Of a stretch of 64,000 nucleotides of DNA, positions 24,222 to 32,380 are shown piece after piece. The position numbers and the translations under genes were made by a program. Source of the DNA: Microbacterium sp. MYb45. GTDB lineage: Bacteria > Actinomycetota > Actinomycetes > Actinomycetales > Microbacteriaceae. The notes beneath the pieces are model-generated. The model did no database searches and had not been told where the DNA came from. It saw only the letters and a program-made list of their open reading frames with translations. The stretch lies in assembly GCF_002979655.1 (NCBI RefSeq), contig NZ_PCPG01000017.1, forward strand, positions 1 to 64,000, in the 5' to 3' direction. How positions within the stretch are numbered: the first letter of the stretch is position 1; every line of letters begins with the position of its first letter.

Positions 24222-24247
24222 CGCGAAAGGTGCTTCGATTCTTCGCG
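24222..24247. promoter_or_regulatory. CGCGAA/TTCGCG repeat in the LysE-Lrp spacer
   Basis: CGCGAA (24222-24227) and TTCGCG (24242-24247) are six-base inverted arms 14 bp apart in the 98-bp region between the divergent genes. Possible Lrp-type operator. Confidence 0.35.
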
Positions 24248-24280
24248 TGCTGACGGCTGAATCCTGCAAGACTTGTCGCC

Positions 24281-24736
24281 ATGGATGCACTTGACCGGGA
24301 GATTCTCTCGCTATTGCAGGATGACGGCCGGATGAGCGCGACGAACCTCGCTTCGCAGGTCGGTCTGAGCCTCTCGGCCTGCCATCGACGGCTCAAGGAG
24401 TTGGAACAGTCCGGGGCGATCGAGCGGTACCGCGCGGTGGTGGCTCCGAAGGCGGTCGGGCTCACGTTCGAGGCGATCGTGTTCGTGACGATCGGGCGCA
24501 CCGACAAGGACACCATCGTCGCGTTCGAAGAGGCGGTCGTGGCCATCCCCGCGGTCGCCGAGGCACAGCGCCTGTTCGGCGACCCCGACTACATGCTGCG
24601 CATCCTCACCCGCGACATGAGCGCGTACCAGGAGCTCTACGACAGCACCCTCGGAGCGCTCCCCGGCGTGCAGCGGCTCACCTCGACCATGGTCATGAAG
24701 CGCCTCGGCGCCGACCGCGCGGTGCCGATTCCCTGA
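24281..24736 (+). CDS. Lrp/AsnC-family regulator
   Basis: A 151-residue regulator: N-terminal helix-turn-helix (LDREILSLLQDDGRMSATNL, then VGLSLSACHRRLKELEQSG) and a RAM effector domain (VAEAQRLFGDPDYMLRILT). It probably responds to an amino acid and activates the divergent LysE exporter. Confidence 0.95.
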   Translation: MDALDREILSLLQDDGRMSATNLASQVGLSLSACHRRLKELEQSGAIERYRAVVAPKAVGLTFEAIVFVTIGRTDKDTIVAFEEAVVAIPAVAEAQRLFGDPDYMLRILTRDMSAYQELYDSTLGALPGVQRLTSTMVMKRLGADRAVPIP

Positions 24737-24769
24737 CGGGCGGAGAAGCGTCACCGCACGCGGACGTGC

Positions 24770-25168
24770 CTATCGATTCCAGTGCCGAAGCTTGTCGGGG
24801 TTGCACACGATCCAGATGTTGGACAGCAGATGCGATCGCATCTCGGCCGTGAGCGCGGCGACGATGCGCTCCCCACGAACCAGCGTGAGGCCCGGCACAC
24901 CGTTGACCGACGCGGTGGCGATGAAGGTCCCCGGCGTCATCAGCGCACGCAGCTCCGACGCGGCCGCCTCCGGCCCCGTCGCCGGCATCGGACCGGTCGG
25001 AACGTGACCGCCGCTGTCGATGACCACCACGACCTCCGGGTGGAGCAGCGCCCGGATCGCGTCCTCGTCCAGTGCGCAGAGTGCACTTCCGAAAGTCTCG
25101 ATGGTGTCGGCATCGGCAGCATCATGACGGCGCCGGCGCAGCCACGCCGGGTAGTGCTTGCGGGTCAT
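24770..25168 (-). CDS. Free-standing ECF41-type SnoaL regulatory domain
   Basis: A 132-residue protein that aligns with the C-terminal SnoaL-like domain of the sigma factor encoded just upstream: VNGVPGLTLVRGERIVAALT, then IWIVCNPDKLRHWN, against VNGQPAATLVEGGEVTTMVT and LWVMSPQKLGHVN. It carries the canonical NPDKL motif, which in ECF41 sigma factors lies at the C terminus of the sigma protein itself and controls its activity. Here the sigma factor has a degenerate SPQKL and the canonical motif is on a separate protein. The ATGA overlap with the sigma stop implies coupled synthesis. It may be a trans-acting regulator of the sigma factor. Confidence 0.75.
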   Translation of the reverse strand: MTRKHYPAWLRRRRHDAADADTIETFGSALCALDEDAIRALLHPEVVVVIDSGGHVPTGPMPATGPEAAASELRALMTPGTFIATASVNGVPGLTLVRGERIVAALTAEMRSHLLSNIWIVCNPDKLRHWNR

Positions 25169-26064
25169 GCGGTGACCGCGTTGACGTGCCCGAGCTTCTG
25201 CGGACTCATCACCCAGAGCAGCTGCAGGATGCCCTCGCTCGACGTGGTCGCCGTGACCATGGTCGTGACCTCGCCGCCCTCGACGAGGGTGGCCGCGGGC
25301 TGGCCGTTCACCTGCACCCAGTCGATCGTCTTCCCGATCCAGAAGTGGTGCGCGAACGCCGCGACGAACTGCGCCACGCGCCCGCGACCCACCACCGGGA
25401 TGCGGGCGGCGAGCTTGGTGCCATTGCCGTCGGTGTAGCTGACGACATCGGCCGTGAAGAGGGCTTCGAGCTCGTGGGCATCGCCCTTCTGGGCGGCCGT
25501 GAGGAACGCCTCGAGCAGCCGACGCTGCGCCACCGGGTCGACGTGGGCGTTGCGCGTGGACGACAGGTGCGCCCGTGCCCTGCTGACGAGCTGCCTCGCG
25601 CTCACGACACTGCCGGAGATCACCTCGGCGATGCGCGGGTACGGATAGTCGAACGCCTCGCGCAGGATGTACGCCGCCCGTTCGGTCGGGGTGAGCTTCT
25701 CGAGCGTCAACAGGATCGCGAACTGCAGCGCCTCCGCCCGTTCGGCGCCGAGCGCCGGATCGTCATCGGTGTTCACGGGCTCGGGAAGCCACGGGCCGAT
25801 GTACGTCTCCCGCCGCGAATGCGACGACTGCAGCACATTGATCGAGAGCCGGGTGGTGATCGTCGTCAGGAACGCCACGGGTTCCTGGATCTTGCTGCGA
25901 TCCGTGTTCTGCCAGCGGATCCATGTCTCCTGCACGATGTCTTCGGCATCGGCGACCGTGCTCAGCATCCGGTACGCGATGCCGAAGAGTCGTCGGCGGT
26001 GCGTGTCGAAGACCCGTACCGCCTCGTCGAGGTCTGCGGTCTCACCGAATCCGCTCTCGGCCAT
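25165..26064 (-). CDS. ECF41-type (SigJ-like) sigma factor
   Basis: A 299-residue ECF sigma factor. Region 2 (FDTHRRRLFGIAYRMLSTVA, DAEDIVQETWIRW) and region 4 (LTPTERAAYILREAFDYPY, RIAEVISGSVVSARQLVSRA) are followed by a SnoaL-like domain of about 120 residues. This fused domain, which stands in for an anti-sigma factor, defines the ECF41 group. The linker DGGGR motif reads DGNGT and the terminal NPDKL reads SPQKL. ATG 26064 was chosen; GTG 26070 is possible. It is co-transcribed with an NmrA-like gene 25 bp upstream. Confidence 0.93.
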   Translation of the reverse strand: MAESGFGETADLDEAVRVFDTHRRRLFGIAYRMLSTVADAEDIVQETWIRWQNTDRSKIQEPVAFLTTITTRLSINVLQSSHSRRETYIGPWLPEPVNTDDDPALGAERAEALQFAILLTLEKLTPTERAAYILREAFDYPYPRIAEVISGSVVSARQLVSRARAHLSSTRNAHVDPVAQRRLLEAFLTAAQKGDAHELEALFTADVVSYTDGNGTKLAARIPVVGRGRVAQFVAAFAHHFWIGKTIDWVQVNGQPAATLVEGGEVTTMVTATTSSEGILQLLWVMSPQKLGHVNAVTA

Positions 26065-26089
26065 CGTCACGCCCTTCGCCCCCCTGTCT

Positions 26090-26860
26090 TCATCGGAGTC
26101 CTGCGACCAGGCGTCGGCCCTCTTCGTGAACCCAGGCATCGAGGGTCGTGGACGCGAGACGCAGCGGAGACCGAGGAAGCAGCAGGTCTCCGGAGATGTT
26201 GAAGCCCAGGGTAGTGGTGTCCTCGTCCTCGACGACATAGCGCGGGTCATGGTCGACGCGGAGCACGCGACTCACGAACTCGGGGAGGGCCATCTGCTCG
26301 GGGCCTCCGAAGTCGACCGCGCCGCCGAGCGGATCCCCCATCGCCAGGTCGACCAGCGCTTCGGCCACGTCGGATGCCGCGACGGGCTGTACGGGCTTCG
26401 GTGGCAGATGCACGGTGTCGTGTGCGGTGTTCCACTCCGCGATCTTCCGCGCGAAGTCGTAGAACTGCGTGGATCGGAGGATGGAGTGGGCGATCGGCCC
26501 CGACCGTACGAGGATCTCCTGCATGCCCTTGGCGGCGAAGTATCCGTCTTCCCCGGCGTGATCCGCGCCGACGATCGACAGCACGACGTGATGCTTCACT
26601 CCCGCGCGCTCCTCCGCCTCCAGCACACGCTGCGTGGTGGTCTCGAAGAACTCGCGTGCGGCGGAGCCCGAGACGTCCGGGGCGTTGGTGACGTCGATCA
26701 CGGCATCGGCGAACTCGAGCGCCGCATCGAGGCCCTGCCCCGTGCGCGCATCCACGCCGCTCGCCGGCGCAGCCACCACGACCGCCTGAGCTCGACGTTC
26801 GAGTTTCTCGACGACCATCCGGCCCACCTGGCCGGTCCCACCCAACACGACGATCCGCAT
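26090..26860 (-). CDS. NmrA-like NAD(P)-binding oxidoreductase/epimerase 1
   Basis: A 256-residue atypical SDR. The dinucleotide motif GGTGQVGRMV is at the N terminus; KHHVVLSIVGADHAGEDGYF and RSTQFYDFARKI follow, resembling NmrA and TMR-type quinone or epimerase proteins without the YxxxK catalytic pair. ECF41 sigma factors are typically linked to such an oxidoreductase or epimerase. It is the first gene of the sigma operon, with an ECF41-type promoter about 50 bp upstream. Two paralogues lie at 31527 and 32381. Confidence 0.88.
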   Translation of the reverse strand: MRIVVLGGTGQVGRMVVEKLERRAQAVVVAAPASGVDARTGQGLDAALEFADAVIDVTNAPDVSGSAAREFFETTTQRVLEAEERAGVKHHVVLSIVGADHAGEDGYFAAKGMQEILVRSGPIAHSILRSTQFYDFARKIAEWNTAHDTVHLPPKPVQPVAASDVAEALVDLAMGDPLGGAVDFGGPEQMALPEFVSRVLRVDHDPRYVVEDEDTTTLGFNISGDLLLPRSPLRLASTTLDAWVHEEGRRLVAGLR

Positions 26861-26917
26861 CTCGCTCGCTCCGTTCCTGGGTCCCGCGCCGTGCGCGCAG
26901 GGGGTTCTCGTCAACAG

Positions 26918-26945
26918 TGACCGGACAGCACCTCGAAGTGTGACA
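26918..26945 (-). promoter_or_regulatory. ECF41-type promoter of the sigma operon
   Basis: On the minus strand TGTCACA (26939-26945) is separated by 16 bp from GGTCA (26918-26922). It drives the NmrA-like/sigma/SnoaL operon, implying autoregulation. Confidence 0.8.
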
Positions 26946-26960
26946 ACAGTCGGAGAACTT

Positions 26961-27551
26961 TCACGTGGCAGCCCGGATCCGTCGTCGTTCGTAGATCAGG
27001 GTCGCGGTCAGCAGGAGCGCACCGATGACGATGCCCGCGGTCTGGGCGGGCAGCTCGGAGACTCCGAAGACCCCGACGAGCGCCAGGGTCACGAGGGCAC
27101 CGCCGAGTACGGCATTCACCGCGCCGACCATGCTGGCCATGGTGAACAGGAACGAGGAGCGCGCGTACCGCACCCCGAGCTCGCCGGACTGGGGCGCGTC
27201 GAGCGCGATCAGCTCGGAGCCCCGCGGATGCAGGCTGACGAAGTACTCGCGGATCCGCTCCATGCGTCGACGCGCAGTGATGTTCTCGACGCTCGTGTCG
27301 ACGAGTCTCACGACCGTGAACCATCCCAGCGCGAAGATCGCCGGCAGGACGGTGAACGCGAGAATACCGATCAGGGCGGGCGAGTTCGCGGCGAACCCGA
27401 TGGCCACCAGACCGCTGGACAGGGTCGACAGGTAGATGGAACTGCGCGTTCCCGCTTCGCTGATCGTCGAGCTCGCCGCCGACTGCAGCACGAACAGCTC
27501 CGTGCCGACCGCGCTGTTCAGGGCCGAGACATCGGGCCTCTCATCGGTCAT
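26961..27551 (-). CDS. Hypothetical four-helix membrane protein
   Basis: A 196-residue membrane protein. A soluble N terminus of about 45 residues precedes helices SSGLVAIGFAANSPALIGIL, AFTVLPAIFALGWFTVVRLV, FLFTMASMVGAVNAVLGGAL and TAGIVIGALLLTATLIY. The loop between the second and third helices is about 45 residues long and charged. The family is not recognised. It carries its own ECF41-type promoter about 100 bp upstream and so probably belongs to the sigma regulon. Confidence 0.7.
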   Translation of the reverse strand: MTDERPDVSALNSAVGTELFVLQSAASSTISEAGTRSSIYLSTLSSGLVAIGFAANSPALIGILAFTVLPAIFALGWFTVVRLVDTSVENITARRRMERIREYFVSLHPRGSELIALDAPQSGELGVRYARSSFLFTMASMVGAVNAVLGGALVTLALVGVFGVSELPAQTAGIVIGALLLTATLIYERRRIRAAT

Positions 27552-27657
27552 GATTCGCGCCGTCGCTCGGCGTCAGTGCGGGAGAACGCCTGCTCGCTGA
27601 TGGTCGACATGTTCACCTTCCGGGTCGTGGGGCGCGATATCGCCCTGTCCACAGCAG

Positions 27658-27685
27658 AGACCGGGCGGGGGATCCGGTTGTGACA
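27658..27685 (-). promoter_or_regulatory. ECF41-type promoter of the membrane-protein gene
   Basis: Minus strand TGTCACA (27679-27685), 16 bp, GGTCT (27658-27662). It is back to back with the plus-strand promoter at 27713. The leader to the gene would be about 100 nt. Confidence 0.65.
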
Positions 27686-27712
27686 GGCCTTGAGCGAACA
27701 GCCCCTCCGAGG

Positions 27713-27740
27713 TGTCACAGGGCGAAGTGGTTCGCGGTCA
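27713..27740 (+). promoter_or_regulatory. ECF41-type promoter of the SDR gene
   Basis: TGTCACA (27713-27719), 16 bp, GGTCA (27736-27740). Predicted start is near 27747, about 27 nt before the SDR ATG. Confidence 0.8.
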
Positions 27741-27773
27741 CATTGGCGTCCGAGAAAAGATCAGGAGAAGCAG

Positions 27774-28511
27774 ATGGAAAGCAGTCTCAGAAGCAAAGTC
27801 GTGCTCGTGACCGGTGCGTCGTCGGGAATCGGCCGGGCCACCGCCCTCGCCCTCTCCCATGAAGGGGCGATCGTGGTCGCGGCCGGACGTCGCGCCGAGC
27901 GCTTGCAGACGCTGGTGGAGGAAGCGCCAGGAGAGATGGTGGCCATGGAGCTCGATGTGACCGAGCCGGAATCCGTCGACCAGGTCGTCTCTGCGGTCGT
28001 CGCCCGCTTCGGTCGGCTCGACGCCCTCGTGAACAACGCCGGTCTGATGCTCGCGGGCATGATCCTGAACGCGGACACGGACGAGTGGGTGCGGATGGTG
28101 GAGACCAACCTGCTGGGTTCGATGCGCGTTGCCCACGCGGCGCTCCCCCACCTCATCGAGTCGCACGGCTCGTACGTGCAGGTGTCGTCGACGTCGGGTC
28201 GCATCTCGTCGGCCGGGGCTGCCGCCTACTCGGCGACGAAGTTCGGCATCACCGCGTTCGCCGAGTCGTTCCGCCAGGAGGCGACCCCGTACGGGGTGCG
28301 GACGATCGTCGTGGAGCCCGGCTTCGTCGCCACGGAGCTCGTGAACCACACCACCGACCCGGTGATGCGGGAGGCGGCCGATCGCATCGGTGAGTCGATG
28401 CGCACCCTCCAGCCCGAGGACATCGCGGCGGCCGTCGTGTACGCCCTCGGGCAGCCCGATCATGTGGCGGTGAATGAGATCCTGGTGCGGCCCACCGATC
28501 AGCTGCACTGA
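27774..28511 (+). CDS. Short-chain dehydrogenase/reductase
   Basis: A 245-residue classical SDR. The TGASSGIG coenzyme motif is near residue 13, NNAG near 90, and the catalytic Ser/Tyr/Lys are in VSSTSGRISSAG and AYSATKFG. The GRRAERL segment after the second strand suggests NADP preference. The substrate is unknown; members of this cluster reduce aldehydes or ketones. GGAGAAG precedes ATG 27774. Confidence 0.93.
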   Translation: MESSLRSKVVLVTGASSGIGRATALALSHEGAIVVAAGRRAERLQTLVEEAPGEMVAMELDVTEPESVDQVVSAVVARFGRLDALVNNAGLMLAGMILNADTDEWVRMVETNLLGSMRVAHAALPHLIESHGSYVQVSSTSGRISSAGAAAYSATKFGITAFAESFRQEATPYGVRTIVVEPGFVATELVNHTTDPVMREAADRIGESMRTLQPEDIAAAVVYALGQPDHVAVNEILVRPTDQLH

Positions 28512-28578
28512 GGATCACGGCTCCCTCCGTGTCGCGAATGGTGCGCCGCCGTCGTCCTGACGGCGGCGCACCTTCGGC

Positions 28579-29517
28579 TCACGGAGTTCCGGCACCGTCT
28601 CCCGGCGGTTCGGCGACGTCGGCCACCGCCTGGGCGAACGCGTGGGGCGCCTCGGCCGGGAGGTGATGCCCCGCGTGCGGGATCCGGCGATGCTCGCGCG
28701 GGCCGGTGAACAGGTGCGCCTGCGGCGTGCCGTCGGTCGCCGGGAAGTTGCCGTCCGCCATGCCGTCCAGCGTGATCGTCGGAACGCTGATGGGCGGGGC
28801 CGACGCCAGTGCGCGCTCGAGCTCGTCGTACTTCGGCGCCCCGGGTGCCAGTCCGAGCCGATGACGGTAGGAGTGGATCACGACGTCGACGTAGTCGGGG
28901 TTGTCGAACGCGGCGGCGGCACGATCCATCTCGGCATCGCTGAACGCCCACTCCGGCGAATTGCGGCGCCAGATCACGTCGGCGATCTCGCGTCGGTTGG
29001 CGTCGAGGCCTCGGCGTCCGCGATCGGTGGCGAAGTACCAGAAGTACCAGAATCCGGCTTCCAGGTCGGGACGGATCGGCGTCTGAGAGGCGGCGATGTT
29101 CTGGATGAGATACCCGTTCACCGAAACGAGGCCCGAGATCCGCTCGGGCCACAGCGCCGCGACGACACAGGCGGCGCGACCGCCCCAGTCGTACCCGGCG
29201 AGGACCGGCTCGTCCAGGTCGAGGGCGTCGATGAACGCCAGGAGGTCGGACCCGAGCGCCGTCTGCTCTCCGGTCCGAGGCGCGTCCTGATCGCGGAACC
29301 GGGTGCCGCCGTGGCCGCGCAGATACGGGACGATCGCCCGGTATCCGGCTTCGACGAGCATAGGCGCGACTTCGACATAACTGTGCACGTCGTACGGGTA
29401 GCCGTGCAGGAGCACGACGGGATCCGCCTGCGGGTCGCCGAGGTCGAAGTAGGCGACGGAGAGGTCTCCCGCATCGACACGGCTGGCGGCGGGAAACGCG
29501 GAGGGGGCAGTGGTCAT
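28579..29517 (-). CDS. Alpha/beta hydrolase, epoxide-hydrolase-like
   Basis: A 312-residue alpha/beta hydrolase. The oxyanion motif HGYPYDVHSY, the nucleophile elbow GYDWGGRA (Asp nucleophile, as in epoxide hydrolases and dehalogenases) and the closing histidine in HAGHHLPAEAPHAF form the triad. ATG 29517 is used because AAGGA lies six bases upstream. It is the third gene of a hydrolase operon transcribed from the ECF41-type promoter at 31387-31414. Confidence 0.88.
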   Translation of the reverse strand: MTTAPSAFPAASRVDAGDLSVAYFDLGDPQADPVVLLHGYPYDVHSYVEVAPMLVEAGYRAIVPYLRGHGGTRFRDQDAPRTGEQTALGSDLLAFIDALDLDEPVLAGYDWGGRAACVVAALWPERISGLVSVNGYLIQNIAASQTPIRPDLEAGFWYFWYFATDRGRRGLDANRREIADVIWRRNSPEWAFSDAEMDRAAAAFDNPDYVDVVIHSYRHRLGLAPGAPKYDELERALASAPPISVPTITLDGMADGNFPATDGTPQAHLFTGPREHRRIPHAGHHLPAEAPHAFAQAVADVAEPPGDGAGTP

Positions 29518-29586
29518 GGTCATTCCTTCTCTGGCCGATGGTGCGGCGCCCCGCACCGCGGTGGCAGTGCGGGGCGCCGCGGTCTG

Positions 29587-30330
29587 TCAGGCCGCGCTCG
29601 ACGTCTGGCTCGCGACGTACGCCTTTCCGGCGGCGGCGATGACCTCGGCGACAATGTCGGGGTTCGACACCAGAGCGGCGTGCGATGCCCCCGCGATCTC
29701 ACGCGTCCCCTGCGAGGAGGCGCGCTCCGCACCGGCGCGGAAGACGGCGACGGGGATGTTGAGGTCCTGGTCGCCGAACACGTGCCAGGACGGGATGCCC
29801 TTCCAGGCCGGGTTCGCGGCGGTGATCGCATCCGAGAGCGCCGCCTCGGTGACGGGCCGCTGGGTCGCGGCCATGAGGGCGGCGACGTCCTCCGCCACAT
29901 CTGCCGCGAACTGGTGGTGGAAGGCTTCCGTGCGAATGGCGAACTCGTTGCCACCGGTCGTCACGGGGTACGCGGTGAGGGTGTCGCCGAGGGTGCTTCC
30001 CGGCGCGCTCGTCGACAGGTCGAACGCGCTCTGGCCGGTCTCCGGGACGAACGCCGAGACGTAGACGAGACCGACGACGGCGGGGTTGTCGGCCGCAGCC
30101 TCGGTGATCACGATGCCGCCGTAGGAGTGGCCGACGAGGATGACGGGTCCGCCGATGGAGGCGATCACATCGCGCACGTAGGCGGCATCGACGGCGAGGC
30201 TGCGCAGCGGGTTCGCGGCGGCGACGACCGTCACGCCGTGGCTCTGCAGCCGGCTGATGACGCCGTTCCAGGACGCGGATTCGGCGAACGCGCCGTGGAC
30301 GAGGACGATGGTGGGCTTTTCCGTGGACAT
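29587..30330 (-). CDS. Alpha/beta hydrolase
   Basis: A 247-residue alpha/beta hydrolase. LVHGAFAESASWNGVI is the oxyanion region, the nucleophile elbow is VGHSYGGIVI (Ser), the acid is in WHVFGDQDLNIP, and the catalytic His is in GASHAALVSNPD. It resembles the small serine esterases related to plant methyl-salicylate esterase. It lies second in the three-hydrolase operon. Confidence 0.9.
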   Translation of the reverse strand: MSTEKPTIVLVHGAFAESASWNGVISRLQSHGVTVVAAANPLRSLAVDAAYVRDVIASIGGPVILVGHSYGGIVITEAAADNPAVVGLVYVSAFVPETGQSAFDLSTSAPGSTLGDTLTAYPVTTGGNEFAIRTEAFHHQFAADVAEDVAALMAATQRPVTEAALSDAITAANPAWKGIPSWHVFGDQDLNIPVAVFRAGAERASSQGTREIAGASHAALVSNPDIVAEVIAAAGKAYVASQTSSAA

Positions 30331-30370
30331 GGTTTCTTCTTTCTTCGGGGGCGGGGTGGGTGGTGCGGGG

Positions 30371-31321
30371 TCAGGCGACGGTCAGGGCTTTGCGGAGCAC
30401 GTGGATGGCCTGCTCGATGGCGGCCGTCGTGGCGGCGGAGCTGCGCAGCGGGTTGAGCATCATGAAGTCGTGGAGGGTGCCGTCGTAGCGCACGAGGGCC
30501 GTCCGCACGCCGGCCTCGATGAGCTTGCGACCGTATGCCTCACCCTCGTCGCGGAGCACATCGTTCTCGTCGACGATGAGGAGGGTCTCCGGCAGCCCCT
30601 CGAGTTCGCTGATCGGGGCGCGCAGCGGGGAGGCGGTTACGTCCTTGCGGGCTTCCACATCGGGCAGGTAGCAGTCCCAGAACCACGCCATCGCCTCGGC
30701 GCGCAGGTGGTATCCCTCGGCGTACTCGCGGTAGCTCTCGGTGTTCTGGCCGGCATCGGTGACCGGGTAGTACAGCGACTGGTGCAGGAAGACGACGTCA
30801 CCGCGCCGCTTGGCGAGGATCGCGACCACCGCGGCCATGTTCCCGCCGACCGAGTCGCCGGCGATGGCGAGTCGTGAGGCGTCGAGGCCCTTGATCGCGC
30901 CCTCGTTCATGATCCACCGCGCGGTGGCATAGACCTGCTCGATGGCGACGGGGTGGTGCGCCTCCGGCGAGCGCTCGTATTCGACGAAGACGATCGCCGC
31001 CTGCACACCGTTCGCGAGCTCGCGAACCAGACGGTCATGCGTGCCGGAGTTGCCCAGCACCCAGCCGCCGCCGTGGACGTAGAGCACGACGGGGAGCTCC
31101 CCGGTCGTGCCGACGGGCTTGACGATGCGCACCTGCACGTCGCCGACCTCCGCGCGGACGGTGACCCACTCGTCGGTGACGTCGGCTTTCGCGATGGGCC
31201 CGGCCTGGACGTCGTCCAGCAGTGTGCGCGCGCCGTCGACGCCGAGGTCGGCGAGGAACGGGGGCTTTCCTGCGGCTTCGGCGAATGCCCGGGCTTCGGG
31301 CTCGAGAACATGGTCGGTCAT
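30371..31321 (-). CDS. Alpha/beta hydrolase of the hormone-sensitive lipase family
   Basis: A 316-residue esterase. The family HGGGWVLGN oxyanion motif, the GDSVGGNMAAVV elbow (catalytic Ser), DENDVLRDEGEAYG (Asp) and HDFMMLNPL (His) match the HSL/AmiF esterases. ATG 31321 begins MTDHVLEPEARAF. It is the first gene of the hydrolase operon; the neighbouring gene follows after 40 bp. Short acyl esters are the likely substrates. Confidence 0.93.
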   Translation of the reverse strand: MTDHVLEPEARAFAEAAGKPPFLADLGVDGARTLLDDVQAGPIAKADVTDEWVTVRAEVGDVQVRIVKPVGTTGELPVVLYVHGGGWVLGNSGTHDRLVRELANGVQAAIVFVEYERSPEAHHPVAIEQVYATARWIMNEGAIKGLDASRLAIAGDSVGGNMAAVVAILAKRRGDVVFLHQSLYYPVTDAGQNTESYREYAEGYHLRAEAMAWFWDCYLPDVEARKDVTASPLRAPISELEGLPETLLIVDENDVLRDEGEAYGRKLIEAGVRTALVRYDGTLHDFMMLNPLRSSAATTAAIEQAIHVLRKALTVA

Positions 31322-31386
31322 GGCAGATCCTTTCGTGGGGTGCGAGCCGGTCCGGATCGTCACCGATCATGGGCTCTTGCAAGCCA

Positions 31387-31414
31387 GGACCAGGTGAGGC
31401 CGAAGAATGTGACG
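31387..31414 (-). promoter_or_regulatory. ECF41-type promoter of the hydrolase operon
   Basis: Minus strand CGTCACA (31408-31414), 16 bp, GGTCC (31387-31391). It is divergent from the promoter at 31450, with 35 bp between them. Confidence 0.75.
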
Positions 31415-31449
31415 ACATCTTCGGAGCCGGTCCGCCGCCCGTCGGTCGG

Positions 31450-31477
31450 TGTCACAACGCGAGCGGCTGCGCGGTCA
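31450..31477 (+). promoter_or_regulatory. ECF41-type promoter of the second NmrA-like gene
   Basis: TGTCACA (31450-31456), 16 bp, GGTCA (31473-31477), about 50 bp before the ATG at 31527. Confidence 0.8.
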
Positions 31478-31526
31478 TGTTCGTACGGAGAGGATCCGGA
31501 ACCGGCATCGGCAACGAGGGAGAGAC

Positions 31527-32282
31527 ATGCGAATCACGGTCATCGGCGGAACAGGACTGATCGGCACGAGGCTCGTCCGCACGCTGCGAACGAGCGGGCA
31601 CGATGTCATCTCCGCCGCTCGCGCCACCGGCGTCAACTCGTACACCGGCGAAGGGCTGGAGGATGCTCTGGTCGGCGCGGACGTCGTCGTCGACGTCTCG
31701 AACTCGTCGTACACCGACGAGGAGGCCGCCCGCGACTTCTTCTACACCTCGACGATGAACCTGCTCACCTACGGCGAGGCCGCCGGAGTCCGCCATCACG
31801 TCGCACTCTCCGTCGTCGGCACCGACCGTCTGGCCCGTGCGGAGGGCGGTTACTTCGTGGCGAAAGAACAGCAGGAGCGGATGATCGTCGAGTCGCGACG
31901 CCCATACTCCCTCGTGCACGCCACCCAGTTCTTCGAGTTCATCCGCAACATCACCGACCAGGCGGCGCGCAGCGGCGCCGTCCGTGTCGCGGATGTGCTC
32001 GTGCAGCCGATGGCCGCCGACGATGTCGCCGAAGCGGTCGCTCGCACGGCCGTCGGCGAACCGCTCTTCGGCATGGTGGAGTTCGGCGGTCCGGAGGTCT
32101 TCAGCCTCGAACAGATCGCCGCCCAGGATCTCCGGGCCCGGCAGGACGAGCGTGAAGTGGTCGCGGACCCTCTCGGCACCTATTTCGGAGCGCGTCTGCA
32201 GAACCGCGATCTACTCCCCGAAGCGACCGCGACGATCGCTCCCACGAGGTACCACGAGTGGCGTATCGCGGCGACCGTCTGA
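31527..32282 (+). CDS. NmrA-like NAD(P)-binding oxidoreductase/epimerase 2
   Basis: A 251-residue atypical SDR. MRITVIGGTGLIGTRLV carries the dinucleotide loop; RHHVALSVVGTDRLARAEGG and YSLVHATQFFEFIRN are shared with the next gene. No YxxxK pair. It is a tandem paralogue of 32381-33136 and a more distant relative of 26090-26860. Confidence 0.88.
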   Translation: MRITVIGGTGLIGTRLVRTLRTSGHDVISAARATGVNSYTGEGLEDALVGADVVVDVSNSSYTDEEAARDFFYTSTMNLLTYGEAAGVRHHVALSVVGTDRLARAEGGYFVAKEQQERMIVESRRPYSLVHATQFFEFIRNITDQAARSGAVRVADVLVQPMAADDVAEAVARTAVGEPLFGMVEFGGPEVFSLEQIAAQDLRARQDEREVVADPLGTYFGARLQNRDLLPEATATIAPTRYHEWRIAATV

Positions 32283-32307
32283 AGACCAGACCGTGCGCGA
32301 TGGCATC

Positions 32308-32335
32308 CGTCACAACGAGGGCTGCCACTCGGTCA
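32308..32335 (+). promoter_or_regulatory. ECF41-type promoter of the third NmrA-like gene
   Basis: CGTCACA (32308-32314), 16 bp, GGTCA (32331-32335). It lies just downstream of the preceding paralogue and about 46 bp before the ATG at 32381. Confidence 0.75.
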
Positions 32336-32380
32336 TAGCTGATGGGCACCCCTTCGGCGCCCCGGAAAGGAAGGCATGAA

